Source: Corynebacterium suranareeae
Lineage (GTDB): Bacteria > Actinomycetota > Actinomycetes > Mycobacteriales > Mycobacteriaceae
Length of the DNA stretch: 64,000 nt
Reading direction: 5' to 3'
Assembly (NCBI RefSeq): GCF_002355155.1
Contig: NZ_AP017369.1
Span: 1,054,001 to 1,118,000 of the forward strand
The notes beneath the pieces were generated by a model that made no database searches, was not told the origin of the DNA, and was given only the letters and a program-made list of their open reading frames with translations. A program made the position numbers and the translations under genes. This document shows positions 36,848-44,834 of the stretch, piece after piece; the stretch's first letter is position 1, and each line of letters opens with the position of its first letter.

Positions 36848-36906
36848 AAATATAAGGATAACCGTTATTTTCGGAGGGGCACGGCGTTTGGGGAATCGGC
36901 GGCAGG

Positions 36907-36912
36907 TACTCT
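36907..36912 (+). promoter_or_regulatory. -10 box of galU, leaderless
   Basis: GGTACTCTTG matches the corynebacterial gnTAnnnTng pattern. TACTCT is 7 nt before the galU ATG and no Shine-Dalgarno site is present. Confidence 0.6.
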
Positions 36913-36919
36913 TGTACGC

Positions 36920-37891
36920 ATGAGTTTGCCTATCGATGAGCACGTGAACGCGGTTAAAACCGTTGTGGTGCCTGCTGCAGGACTGGGAACCAGATTCCTT
37001 CCGGCCACGAAGACTGTACCCAAGGAGCTTCTCCCGGTTGTCGATACCCCTGGTATTGAGTTGATTGCTGGTGAAGCCGCTGAGCTGGGCGCAACCCGGT
37101 TGGCAATTATTACGGCACCGAATAAAGCAGGGGTACTTGCTCATTTTGATCGTGCTTTGGAGCTGGAGGGAACTCTGCTCGAGCGTGGCAAAACTGATCA
37201 GGTGGAAAAGGTTCGTCGTGCAGCTGAATTGATAGAGGCTGTTCCTGTTACTCAAGAAAAGCCTTTGGGGCTCGGTCACGCGGTTGGTTTGGCGGAGTCT
37301 GTGCTCGATGATGATGAAGATGTGGTAGCGGTCATGCTGCCTGATGATTTGGTGCTTCCTACCGGCGTGATGGAGCGCATGGCGCAGGTGCGAGCACAGT
37401 TTGGCGGCTCTGTGCTGTGTGCGGTTGAGGTTTCTGAGGCAGAGGTCAGCAATTATGGCATCTTTGAAATTTCAGCTGAGACCTCAGAACTCGATGTGAA
37501 AAAGGTTGAAGGCATGGTGGAAAAACCTGCCATCGCTGATGCGCCATCAAGGTTCGCAGCAACGGGACGCTACCTTTTGGATCGAAAGATTTTCGACGCC
37601 CTGCGCCGCATTACCCCCGGCGCAGGTGGTGAGCTTCAGCTCACCGACGCGATCGATTTGCTTATCGACGAAGGCCATCCGGTTCATATCGTGATCCATC
37701 AAGGCAAGCGCCACGATCTGGGTAACCCTGGTGGCTACATCCCAGCTTGTGTAGATTTCGGACTTTCCCACCCTGTTTATGGTGCCCAACTGAAACAAGC
37801 AATTAAGCAAATTTTGGCGGAACACGAGGCTGAAGAGAATGCTGCAGAATTTGCTGTAGAAAGTGTTGTCGTCGATTCTCAAGTAAAATAG
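36920..37891 (+). CDS. galU: UTP-glucose-1-phosphate uridylyltransferase
   Basis: Makes UDP-glucose for cell-wall polysaccharides and trehalose. 323 residues from the ATG at 36920. Nucleotidyltransferase loop AAGLGTRFLPATKTVPKE with the catalytic Arg and Lys, then VMLPDDLVL and GGELQLTDAID. C-terminal acidic tail. It heads the group galU-glp-rimJ-glpR; glp begins 28 bp later with its own AGGAGG. Confidence 0.95.
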   Translation: MSLPIDEHVNAVKTVVVPAAGLGTRFLPATKTVPKELLPVVDTPGIELIAGEAAELGATRLAIITAPNKAGVLAHFDRALELEGTLLERGKTDQVEKVRRAAELIEAVPVTQEKPLGLGHAVGLAESVLDDDEDVVAVMLPDDLVLPTGVMERMAQVRAQFGGSVLCAVEVSEAEVSNYGIFEISAETSELDVKKVEGMVEKPAIADAPSRFAATGRYLLDRKIFDALRRITPGAGGELQLTDAIDLLIDEGHPVHIVIHQGKRHDLGNPGGYIPACVDFGLSHPVYGAQLKQAIKQILAEHEAEENAAEFAVESVVVDSQVK

Positions 37892-37919
37892 CTGCCTGGT
37901 TCCGATTAGGAGGTCCGTA

Positions 37920-39179
37920 GTGCGATCAGTCGAACAACAGCTATCCATTGTCACCGAGGCAGCGGTAGCTCCAGAGCCAGTGCGTATTGCAATTGCAGAA
38001 GCACTGGGTTTGATGTGCGCGGAAGAGGTTCAAGCCACTCGAGCTTTGCCGGGTTTCGCGCAAGCGGCGATTGATGGCTATGCGGTTCGTGCAGTTGATG
38101 TTGGTGGTGAAAAGTCACTGAGTCATCAGCTGCCCATTGCGCCTCCAGAAAAATCTTTGCCTGTGGTAGGTGAAGTAGCTGCGGGTTCTCAGCAGCCGTT
38201 GCGTTTGCAGCCTAAGCAGGCTGTGATGGTTCATACGGGTGCACCGCTTCCAATGCTGGCTGATGCAGTGCTGCCCATGGCGTGGTCGGATCGTGGTCGA
38301 AAGCGAGTTACTGCGCAAAGACCTGTTCGATCGGGGGAGTTCGTCCGCAAAGAAGGCGATGATATCCAACCGGGTGATATTGCTGTTAGTGCTGGTGCCG
38401 TCTTGGGTCCGGCGCAAATTGGGCTGCTTGCGGCAGTGGGCCGTTCCAAAGTGTTGGTGTATCCACGTCCGCGCATGTCGGTGATTTCTGTGGGGCCGGA
38501 GCTGGTTGATATTGATCGGCAACCTGGTCTTGGCCAAGTGTTTGATGTCAATTCCTATTCTTTGGCAGCGGCCGGTAGGGAAGCGGGTGCTGATGTTTAC
38601 CGTTATGGCATCGCAGCCGGTGAACCTCGTCGCATCAAAGAAATCATTGAATCTCAGATGCTGCGCTCAGAAATTATCGTGATTACCGGTGCAGTCGGTG
38701 GTGCGGGATCTTCAGGGATTCGCCAAGTGCTTGATGAGCTCGGTGAGATTGACACTGAACGTGTAGCTATGCACCCTGGATCAGTTCAAGGATTTGGGCT
38801 TTTGGGTGAGAACAAAATCCCGTGTTTCCTCCTGCCGTCTAACCCTTTGGCGTCGTTGGTAATTTTTGAGACCTTTGTCCGACCACTCGTACGGTTGAGT
38901 TTGGGCAAAAGTAATGCTGCCCGGCGGGTGGTTCGGGCTCGTGCGCTCAATCATGTGGTGTCGGTGGCTGGGCGAAAAGGTTTTATTCGTTCCAGGCTGA
39001 TGCGCGATGCAGAAACTCAGGATTATTTGGTTGAGGCTTTGGGCGGGGCAACGGGTGCGCCTTCGCATCTGCTGGCTGGTTTATCTGAGGCAAACGGCAT
39101 GATTCGTATTCCAGAGGATGTCACAGAGATTCGCCCAGGCGATGTGGTTGATGTGATCTTCCTTGCCCAAGGCCGATAA
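37920..39179 (+). CDS. glp: Gephyrin-like MoeA homologue Glp (divisome protein)
   Basis: A 419-residue MoeA-fold protein. The fold is intact: PGFAQAAIDGYAVR, VHTGAPLP, VFDVNSYSLAA and VVRARAL in the C-terminal domain. Active-site motifs deviate: the molybdate/pterin loop, normally GG-x-S-x-G-x-x-D, is TGAVGGAGSSG (256-266) without the Asp, and LPGNP is LPSNP (305-309). From published work on C. glutamicum, a repurposed gephyrin-like MoeA (Glp) binds FtsZ and its membrane receptor GlpR to coordinate division with polar growth. Position two genes before glpR supports that identity. GTG start with AGGAGG upstream. Usual annotation is moeA. Confidence 0.85.
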   Translation: MRSVEQQLSIVTEAAVAPEPVRIAIAEALGLMCAEEVQATRALPGFAQAAIDGYAVRAVDVGGEKSLSHQLPIAPPEKSLPVVGEVAAGSQQPLRLQPKQAVMVHTGAPLPMLADAVLPMAWSDRGRKRVTAQRPVRSGEFVRKEGDDIQPGDIAVSAGAVLGPAQIGLLAAVGRSKVLVYPRPRMSVISVGPELVDIDRQPGLGQVFDVNSYSLAAAGREAGADVYRYGIAAGEPRRIKEIIESQMLRSEIIVITGAVGGAGSSGIRQVLDELGEIDTERVAMHPGSVQGFGLLGENKIPCFLLPSNPLASLVIFETFVRPLVRLSLGKSNAARRVVRARALNHVVSVAGRKGFIRSRLMRDAETQDYLVEALGGATGAPSHLLAGLSEANGMIRIPEDVTEIRPGDVVDVIFLAQGR

Positions 39180-39183
39180 CTCG

Positions 39184-39837
39184 ATGGGTAGTGCGCCGAC
39201 ACATTATCGCCATCCAGGCTGGCCTGAAGCAACCCCGATTGTCACGTTGTTGGATGGGGGACGGCTGCGGTTGCGTCCTTTAAAGCGCCGTGATTTTCGT
39301 GCTTGGTCGGATCTTCGTATGCGGGATAAAGAATTTTTGAAGCCGGTGGAACCAACGGTGCCAAGTTCGTGGAGTGAAGCTCATTCGAGGTTGGCGTGGT
39401 GGGATAATGTGACTTATCTGCTTAGGGCTGCTCGCAAGGGCACGGTGGTTCCCATGGTCATTGAGCTAGATGGTCGTTTCGTGGGGCAGCTGACCATCGG
39501 CAATATTCAGCATGGGGGCATCTCTGATGCCTGGATTGGATATTGGGTGTCCAGCGCGATGACGGGGCGCGGTATCGCCACGGCTGCGTGTGCGCTCGGC
39601 GTGGATCATGCTTTTCGACGCATCGGTCTTCATCGCCTCACCGCCACCTATTTGCCCAGCAATCCAGCTTCAGGACAAGTTCTTAAACACAGTGGTTTCC
39701 GCCCAGAGGGGTATTTGATCCGAAATTTGCATATCGATGGCAAATGGATGGATCACCACTTTGTTGCCCTTTTGGCGGATGAATATCCAATAACCGCAGT
39801 GGAAAGACTTACTAGAGAAGGACGTCTTCGACGGTAG
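39184..39837 (+). CDS. rimJ: GNAT acetyltransferase, RimJ/RimL family
   Basis: A 217-residue N-acetyltransferase. LRLRPLKRRDFRAW at the N-terminus; core IGYWVSSAMTGRGIATAACALGVDHAF with the acetyl-CoA loop (TGRGIAT); then LHRLTATYLPSNPASGQVLKHSGF. Predicted to acetylate protein N-termini or a small amine. The ATG at 39184 avoids overlap with glp; a TTG start at 39163 would overlap by 17 bp. Confidence 0.88.
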   Translation: MGSAPTHYRHPGWPEATPIVTLLDGGRLRLRPLKRRDFRAWSDLRMRDKEFLKPVEPTVPSSWSEAHSRLAWWDNVTYLLRAARKGTVVPMVIELDGRFVGQLTIGNIQHGGISDAWIGYWVSSAMTGRGIATAACALGVDHAFRRIGLHRLTATYLPSNPASGQVLKHSGFRPEGYLIRNLHIDGKWMDHHFVALLADEYPITAVERLTREGRLRR

Positions 39838-39954
39838 GTGTTTTAAGCCTTAGAAAAATTTGTCGGCGTGGCACCCTTGGCATAAATGGGATTGCCGATA
39901 GTCTCGAAACCAGTTTTAAATTTTGCACCCGTACGGGAAGGTTAGGTGCTTTAA

Positions 39955-40974
39955 GTGTCCGGAATCCTCGTGATCGGCCTGATTGTAGTGGTGTGGCTTG
40001 TTGTGCTCGCACCGCTACTTCTTAGAGGCCAAAAGCCCATTCGTAAGGCTGGAGAAGCATTCGATGACACCCGTGTTATTTCTGAAGGCGGAAGCAATAT
40101 TCCATCCCCTCGCCGACCTAGTTTAGCCACAGCCTCGCTAGACGATGAGGAAAAATCAGATGAGTTGGACGATGACTATGAGATTGTCGATTCTCCAAGT
40201 ATTTTCCGACCACGCAAACAAGACGAGGTAGAGCTGGATGAGGACACAGATGTGTCCTTGGCCGCTGAGGATAACGACAACGAGCACGCTGAAAGCATTG
40301 AAGAAGATGTTGAACCAGCTCCTGTTGTAGAAGTATCCGCAGAGTGGAACTCAGAGGATCATTACGATTTAGATGATTCCCATGACACTCCCTTGGATCA
40401 TTTGCATCCCGCTGCCAGAGCTCGTGCTTTTGAGGACTACAAATCAGAAGAATCTGAACAACCAGATACGCCAGAGTATGAGGTTGATGAAGAGCTCACT
40501 GCCGAAGACGTCGAATTTGCTCAGCGTCGACGTGGTCGTGGCTACTACGACCCAGAGGCAGACCGAGAGTTTGCTGCCTCGCAATATGTCCGTCGTCAGC
40601 GCACACTGCTAGGTCTTGCAGCGGCAGTGGTTGTTTCTGTCATCTTGGGCTTTGTGCTTGGTGGCTGGGTGTGGGCGTTGCCTGTCATTGCGCTCGCAGC
40701 AACGGCGTTCTACCTGGTAGCTTTGCGCAGCCAGGTGCGTGCTGAAAATGAACTTCGTGCACGTCGAATCCGCAGGCTTCGTCGCTCCCGCATGGGTGTG
40801 CGCAACTCTGAAGACCTTCCCTCAAGGTTGCGCAGGCCAGGAGCCGTAGTCTTAGAACTCGATGATGAATCACCGGATTTCGAAGGCCTGCCTGTCGTGG
40901 ATATGCCGGAAGAAACTTACTACGAAGAGCCACGTCGAAATGTTCGACACCTGGGTCAGCGTCGCGTGAGTTAG
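39955..40974 (+). CDS. glpR: Glp membrane receptor GlpR (SepX-like)
   Basis: A 339-residue protein. N-terminal helix at about 3-23, then an unusually acidic, presumably disordered cytoplasmic linker of about 170 residues (many Asp and Glu). Next come two further helices (about 218-260), a basic RRIRRLRRSR stretch and a short tail ending RRNVRHLGQRRVS. Actinobacterial homologues (mycobacterial Rv0996, Streptomyces SepX) are membrane divisome proteins; in C. glutamicum the receptor for Glp is called GlpR. Start GTG at 39955. Assignment rests on topology, synteny and recalled literature. Confidence 0.8.
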   Translation: MSGILVIGLIVVVWLVVLAPLLLRGQKPIRKAGEAFDDTRVISEGGSNIPSPRRPSLATASLDDEEKSDELDDDYEIVDSPSIFRPRKQDEVELDEDTDVSLAAEDNDNEHAESIEEDVEPAPVVEVSAEWNSEDHYDLDDSHDTPLDHLHPAARARAFEDYKSEESEQPDTPEYEVDEELTAEDVEFAQRRRGRGYYDPEADREFAASQYVRRQRTLLGLAAAVVVSVILGFVLGGWVWALPVIALAATAFYLVALRSQVRAENELRARRIRRLRRSRMGVRNSEDLPSRLRRPGAVVLELDDESPDFEGLPVVDMPEETYYEEPRRNVRHLGQRRVS

Positions 40975-40996
40975 CCAAGGGGTAAGATTTCGGACT

Positions 40997-42199
40997 ATGT
41001 CCGAAGCTTCCCCCAAATTTAAAGTTATTGCCTTTTTAGCTGTCCTCGTGGCAGCTTTTAATTTGCGTTCAGCAATTGTGTCCGTGGGCGCAGTGTTGGA
41101 TGATCTCGTCCATGATTTTGGGGCGTCCGGTTCTATCGCCGGAATTATTACAGCCATACCAGGAATTGCCTTCGGCATTTTCGGTGTGGCTGCGGTGCCT
41201 TTAGCCAAAAAGATTGGTTTAAGTGGTGCGCTAGCTTCTGGAATGGTGGTGGGGCTGATTGGCCTGGTGATTCGCCCATGGGTGGGAAATATTTGGGCGT
41301 TTATCTTCCTCACTGGTTTTGTGGTGATGGGCATTGCCATCGCTAATATTTTGCTACCAGCCTGGATTAAACTTCATGGTGGGAAAAATACCGTCGCTTT
41401 AATGACTGTCTACACCACTGTGTTGGGCGTGGGGTCTACCTTGGGACCGCTGTCCACCTTGTTGTTTAGTGGATCTAATGCGTGGCGGTGGGCGATTTTC
41501 ATTTGGGCTTTGCCAGCGTTGTTGCAGGTTGTTATTTGGCTTCCGATGTGGTGGAACAAGAAATATGATTTCCCCGCTCAAACTGTAGAAGCCGGAGCGA
41601 CTGGAAAGATTTGGACCTCACCGACGGCATTTTTCATCATGCTGTTTTTCGGCCTGCAGTCGATGAATGCCTATATCCAAATGGGATGGTTGCCCAAGAT
41701 CTTTATTGATGCAGGTGTGAGCCCTGCTCACGCATCGATTGGTTTGTCCATTGTGGGCATCATGGGCATCGTTGGTGGTATCACAATGCCGGTTGCGATT
41801 GCCAGGACGCGGGATAAGAACTTGGTGTGGTTCCCAGTGGTCTTTGGTACCTCAATGTTCTTGGGCTACGTGGGAACGTGGCTGTGGCCATCACAAGGCT
41901 GGTTCTTATGGTCATTCTTCTTAGGCTTTGGTGGTTTGTGTTTCCCCATGGCTATCGCGTTGATTCCAGCTCGTACGAGGGATCCACGGATTACTGCGAG
42001 CTTGTCTGGTTTTGCGCAGCCTGTGGGATATATCCTGGCAGCGCTTGGACCGCTGGCAGTTGGCGCGATCTACCAGGTGATTGGTTCATGGTCGGCAATC
42101 CTTGTTGGGCTCGCATTAGGCACCATCATTTTGTCTGTTGTTGGATTTAGAGCAGCACGCAATGTGACGGTTGATGATGAGTTGCGGAGCACAAACTAG
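40997..42199 (+). CDS. MFS transporter, CynX/NimT family (second copy)
   Basis: A 400-residue, 12-helix protein with the subfamily motif AAFNLRSAIVSVGAVLDDL; paralogue of the gene at 9168-10355. ATG at 40997 is 22 bp after glpR. A TAAGAT -10-like box sits 8 nt before the ATG, and AAGGGG a little further up. Substrate unknown. Confidence 0.86.
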   Translation: MSEASPKFKVIAFLAVLVAAFNLRSAIVSVGAVLDDLVHDFGASGSIAGIITAIPGIAFGIFGVAAVPLAKKIGLSGALASGMVVGLIGLVIRPWVGNIWAFIFLTGFVVMGIAIANILLPAWIKLHGGKNTVALMTVYTTVLGVGSTLGPLSTLLFSGSNAWRWAIFIWALPALLQVVIWLPMWWNKKYDFPAQTVEAGATGKIWTSPTAFFIMLFFGLQSMNAYIQMGWLPKIFIDAGVSPAHASIGLSIVGIMGIVGGITMPVAIARTRDKNLVWFPVVFGTSMFLGYVGTWLWPSQGWFLWSFFLGFGGLCFPMAIALIPARTRDPRITASLSGFAQPVGYILAALGPLAVGAIYQVIGSWSAILVGLALGTIILSVVGFRAARNVTVDDELRSTN

Positions 42200-42231
42200 C
42201 GTTGCGCTAAGAGTCAGGGGCTAGGCTGATG

Positions 42232-42237
42232 TACTCT
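42232..42237 (+). promoter_or_regulatory. -10 box of the DoxX gene, leaderless
   Basis: TACTCT, the same hexamer as at galU, is followed by 7 nt and then the ATG at 42245. No Shine-Dalgarno site is present. Confidence 0.6.
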
Positions 42238-42244
42238 ATCAACC

Positions 42245-42652
42245 ATGGATAAACCGGTCGTGAGGGATGCAGCCCTGCTGATTTTCCGCGCAGTCCTTGG
42301 TGTGATCTTCGTGGCGCATGGGTGGGAAAAGCTGTTCATCTCCGGAGTTACCAAAACAACGGGGCAGTTTTCAGCCTGGGGTGTGCCACAGCCAAAGCTT
42401 TCCGTGTGGATCACAGCCATTGCTGAGCTTTTGGGTGGGGCATTCTTGGTTGTTGGTTTGCTCACCACGTTTGTTGCTGGGGCATTGGCGTTGCTGATCG
42501 CTGCAGCTATCTATTTCGTGCATTTAAGCTCCGGCTTTTTCACTGTTGATAACGGCATTGAATTTCCCCTGCTGATCATCGTGTCATTGCTTATGATCGT
42601 GGTCTTTGGATCAGGCCGGGCCAGCGTTGACGGGGTGCTCACACGTGGTTGA
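42245..42652 (+). CDS. DoxX-family membrane protein
   Basis: A 135-residue four-helix protein with DoxX marks: FRAVLGVIFVAHGWEKLF, FSAWGVPQP, ITAIAELLGGAFLVVGL. In mycobacteria a DoxX protein forms a membrane oxidoreductase complex with superoxide dismutase and a thiosulfate sulfurtransferase, but neither is seen here. The last 8 bases overlap the start of the zinc-finger membrane protein gene. Confidence 0.88.
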   Translation: MDKPVVRDAALLIFRAVLGVIFVAHGWEKLFISGVTKTTGQFSAWGVPQPKLSVWITAIAELLGGAFLVVGLLTTFVAGALALLIAAAIYFVHLSSGFFTVDNGIEFPLLIIVSLLMIVVFGSGRASVDGVLTRG

Positions 42653-43316
42653 CTGTAGTGCCATCCAAGCCGCGCTTTCTGCCAAGTTGGATGGTGAGCC
42701 AACAGGCTTGGACGATGCAGTGATTGAAGCGCACTTGGCTAATTGTGAAGAGTGCAGAAATTACTACAACCGTGCCGCGGAATTAAACAGGATGCTTAAC
42801 TTCTGTGCCGCTGAACCAAGAACATTAACGCCCCCAGATCTTTCAGAGATTATTTTGGCGGAAGTCGAACCGGAGTGGCGTAGGCATGCAAATGCCAAAG
42901 TTATTGGCTCTGTACTTTCGCGGGTGGCATTGGTGATTCTCGGTGTGGTTTATTTCGTCTGGGGGATAACCATGTTGGGGGAGTCGGCGTCGATAAGCAT
43001 TCAGGCAGACCCGCTGACCTCGCGCCTAGTCGCGGAGGCCGTTGCTTTCCGCATTGGTCTTTCGGTGGGGCTGATTTTTGCGGCGTGGAAGCCGCGAATC
43101 ATCGTGGGCATGCTGCCGATTTTTGGCACGCTGTTCACGTTTAGCGCAGGTTTTGGCGCCCGAGATTTCGTGTTTGGGGTTGCGGACTCGCAGACCGGCT
43201 TCTCGGTTGCGTTGCTGCTGATTTCTACGATCGTGCTCGCATTTGCCTGGTTGAATAATTTTGGAACCGGGATTGTGCGTCGAACATGGAACTCATTGAA
43301 CGCATCTCCCGCCTAA
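42645..43316 (+). CDS. Membrane protein with N-terminal anti-sigma-type zinc finger
   Basis: A 223-residue protein from GTG at 42645. Residues 1-45 resemble a zf-HC2 finger: IQAALSAKLDGEP then HLANCEECRNYY (H-x3-C-x2-C). Four hydrophobic helices follow. Anti-sigma factors have this finger and usually one helix, and are encoded beside their sigma factor; here there are several helices and no sigma gene nearby. It overlaps the DoxX gene by 8 bp and precedes the GH13 gene by 9 bp, so all three appear co-transcribed. Partner unknown. Confidence 0.75.
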   Translation: MVDCSAIQAALSAKLDGEPTGLDDAVIEAHLANCEECRNYYNRAAELNRMLNFCAAEPRTLTPPDLSEIILAEVEPEWRRHANAKVIGSVLSRVALVILGVVYFVWGITMLGESASISIQADPLTSRLVAEAVAFRIGLSVGLIFAAWKPRIIVGMLPIFGTLFTFSAGFGARDFVFGVADSQTGFSVALLLISTIVLAFAWLNNFGTGIVRRTWNSLNASPA

Positions 43317-43325
43317 GCTTGAGGC

Positions 43326-44486
43326 ATGAGCTTTGCTGAACATGCAATTATTTGGCACGTCTACCCCCTGGGCGCTCTGGATGCACCGATTAGACCGGAA
43401 GCACCAGCGCCTTTAACCCACCGCCTGCCCAACCTGATTAACTGGCTGGATTACGTCGTTGAGCTAGGTTGCAATGCACTCCTTTTGGGCCCAGTGTTTG
43501 CATCGCTCAGCCACGGATATGACACTCAAGATTTCTACCGCATCGACCCGCGCCTCGGCACGGAGGAAGACATGGACGCGCTGCTGCAGGCAGCTAGTAA
43601 GCGCGGCATCGGAGTGCTTTTCGACGGCGTGTTCAACCACGTATCCACTACCTCACAGTACGCGGAACTCACCACCGGATCTTCCTTTGAAGGTCATGAC
43701 ATCCTAGCCGAGCTAGATCATCACAACCCAGCAGTGGTGGAGTTGGTTATTGACGTGATGAATCATTGGCTTGATCGTGGCATCGCTGGTTGGAGACTCG
43801 ATGCGGTGTATGCGATTGATCCAGAATTTTGGGCTCAAGTCTTGCCCAGGGTGCGTGAAAAACACCCAGACGCGTGGATCGTGGGTGAGATGATTCATGG
43901 TGATTACGCAGAATACGTGAATGCGTCAGGAATTGATTCGGTCACGGAATATGAACTGTGGAAAGCCATCTGGAGCAGCATTAAAGAACGAAACTTCTTT
44001 GAACTGGAATGGACCTTGGGCCGGCACAATGAATTCCTCGAAACCTTTGTCCCGCAGACCTTCATTGGCAATCATGATGTCACTCGAATCGCCACCCAAA
44101 TCGGGCAATCCAACGCTATTTTGGCAGCTGCAATCTTGTTCACCGTCGGTGGGGTGCCCAGCATCTATTACGGGGATGAACAAGGCTTTACCGGAATAAA
44201 GGAAGAAAACATTGCAGGCGATGACGCCATTCGGCCACCTCTACCTGCGGAGCTATCACCACTGGGTGAGTGGATTGAAAATATTTACAAAGCTTTAATC
44301 GCACTTCGACGCCAACACCCATGGCTATATCAAGCACGCACCGAAATCCTAGACATTGCCAACGAAACATTGACGTATAAATCAACAGGCATTGAAGGGG
44401 AAGAGCTCACAGTGCACCTGGACTTGGAGGCTGTATCAGTTCGAATTTCACAGGGCGACGAAGAACTGTTTCATTACAGCGCTTGA
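43326..44486 (+). CDS. Alpha-amylase family (GH13) glycosidase
   Basis: A 386-residue, cytoplasmic (no signal) GH13 barrel. Catalytic residues are visible: nucleophile D159 in GWRLDAVY, acid/base E188 in IVGEMIHG, and D251 in FIGNHDVTR. VLFDGVFNHV is region I. Domain B is short and the C-terminal beta domain is reduced (about 60 residues), so the protein is smaller than typical amylases or TreS. It probably acts on an intracellular malto-oligosaccharide or trehalose-related substrate. Substrate not predictable. Confidence 0.88.
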   Translation: MSFAEHAIIWHVYPLGALDAPIRPEAPAPLTHRLPNLINWLDYVVELGCNALLLGPVFASLSHGYDTQDFYRIDPRLGTEEDMDALLQAASKRGIGVLFDGVFNHVSTTSQYAELTTGSSFEGHDILAELDHHNPAVVELVIDVMNHWLDRGIAGWRLDAVYAIDPEFWAQVLPRVREKHPDAWIVGEMIHGDYAEYVNASGIDSVTEYELWKAIWSSIKERNFFELEWTLGRHNEFLETFVPQTFIGNHDVTRIATQIGQSNAILAAAILFTVGGVPSIYYGDEQGFTGIKEENIAGDDAIRPPLPAELSPLGEWIENIYKALIALRRQHPWLYQARTEILDIANETLTYKSTGIEGEELTVHLDLEAVSVRISQGDEELFHYSA

Positions 44487-44542
44487 TTCAGTAGTGTTGC
44501 GCAATTAAATGGTACGAAACTAATATATTCTTCTTAGCTGTA

Positions 44543-44582
44543 GGAATCGATTTAAGGGGTTGAAGAGTCCCAAATCGGTTCC
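44543..44582. repeat. Inverted repeat with 11-bp stem
   Basis: GGAATCGATTT (44543-44553) and AAATCGGTTCC (44572-44582) pair with one G-U or A-C position; inner GGG/CCC can extend the structure. Just downstream of the GH13 gene. Confidence 0.6.
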
Positions 44583-44749
44583 ACCATGGGTAGAGCTTAT
44601 TTGGGCGCTTTAAAACTCTCCTAGAGGCTGTTCATTTTGAGACCAATGGGGTAGATGTGAAACCTGCAAGTTCACTGATCAAAAATTCACCACAAACAAG
44701 AGTTCGAAAGTGGAATCAGTCAAAAATTTGCAATACACGGCCCATCAAG

Positions 44750-44803
44750 TGCAAATACTCACCACAAACCTGTAAATCCTAAGGTTTGTGGCGAGTATTC
44801 GCA
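44750..44803. repeat. Long inverted repeat, 21-bp stem
   Basis: Left arm 44750-44770 (TGCAAATACTC then ACCACAAACC), 12-nt loop, right arm 44783-44803 (GGTTTGTGGC then GAGTATTCGCA). Two positions are A-C on the plus strand, but G-U on the minus strand, so a full 21-bp RNA stem forms only in leftward transcripts, that is downstream of pmt. Confidence 0.8.
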
Positions 44804-44834
44804 CATTTATTCGCTTAGTGTTGGGGTTCGGGTA

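Larger units (their letters stand above)
44487..44834. other. 348-bp intergenic region between convergent genes, rich in stem-loops
   Basis: No coding frame is convincing. It holds two large inverted repeats (44543-44582 and 44750-44803) and repeated copies of a CACCACAAAC element (44688-44697, 44759-44768 and inverted at 44783 onward). Neither stem is followed by a clean T-run, so they are not ordinary terminators. Confidence 0.7.

Noticed and set aside
36848..37279. N-terminal extension of fthC across the galU start
   Set aside because: The family N-terminus begins at 36847; the extension is antisense to galU.
37920..39179. Straight call as molybdopterin molybdotransferase MoeA
   Set aside because: Key motif residues are missing, and the neighbouring glpR gene favours the Glp assignment.
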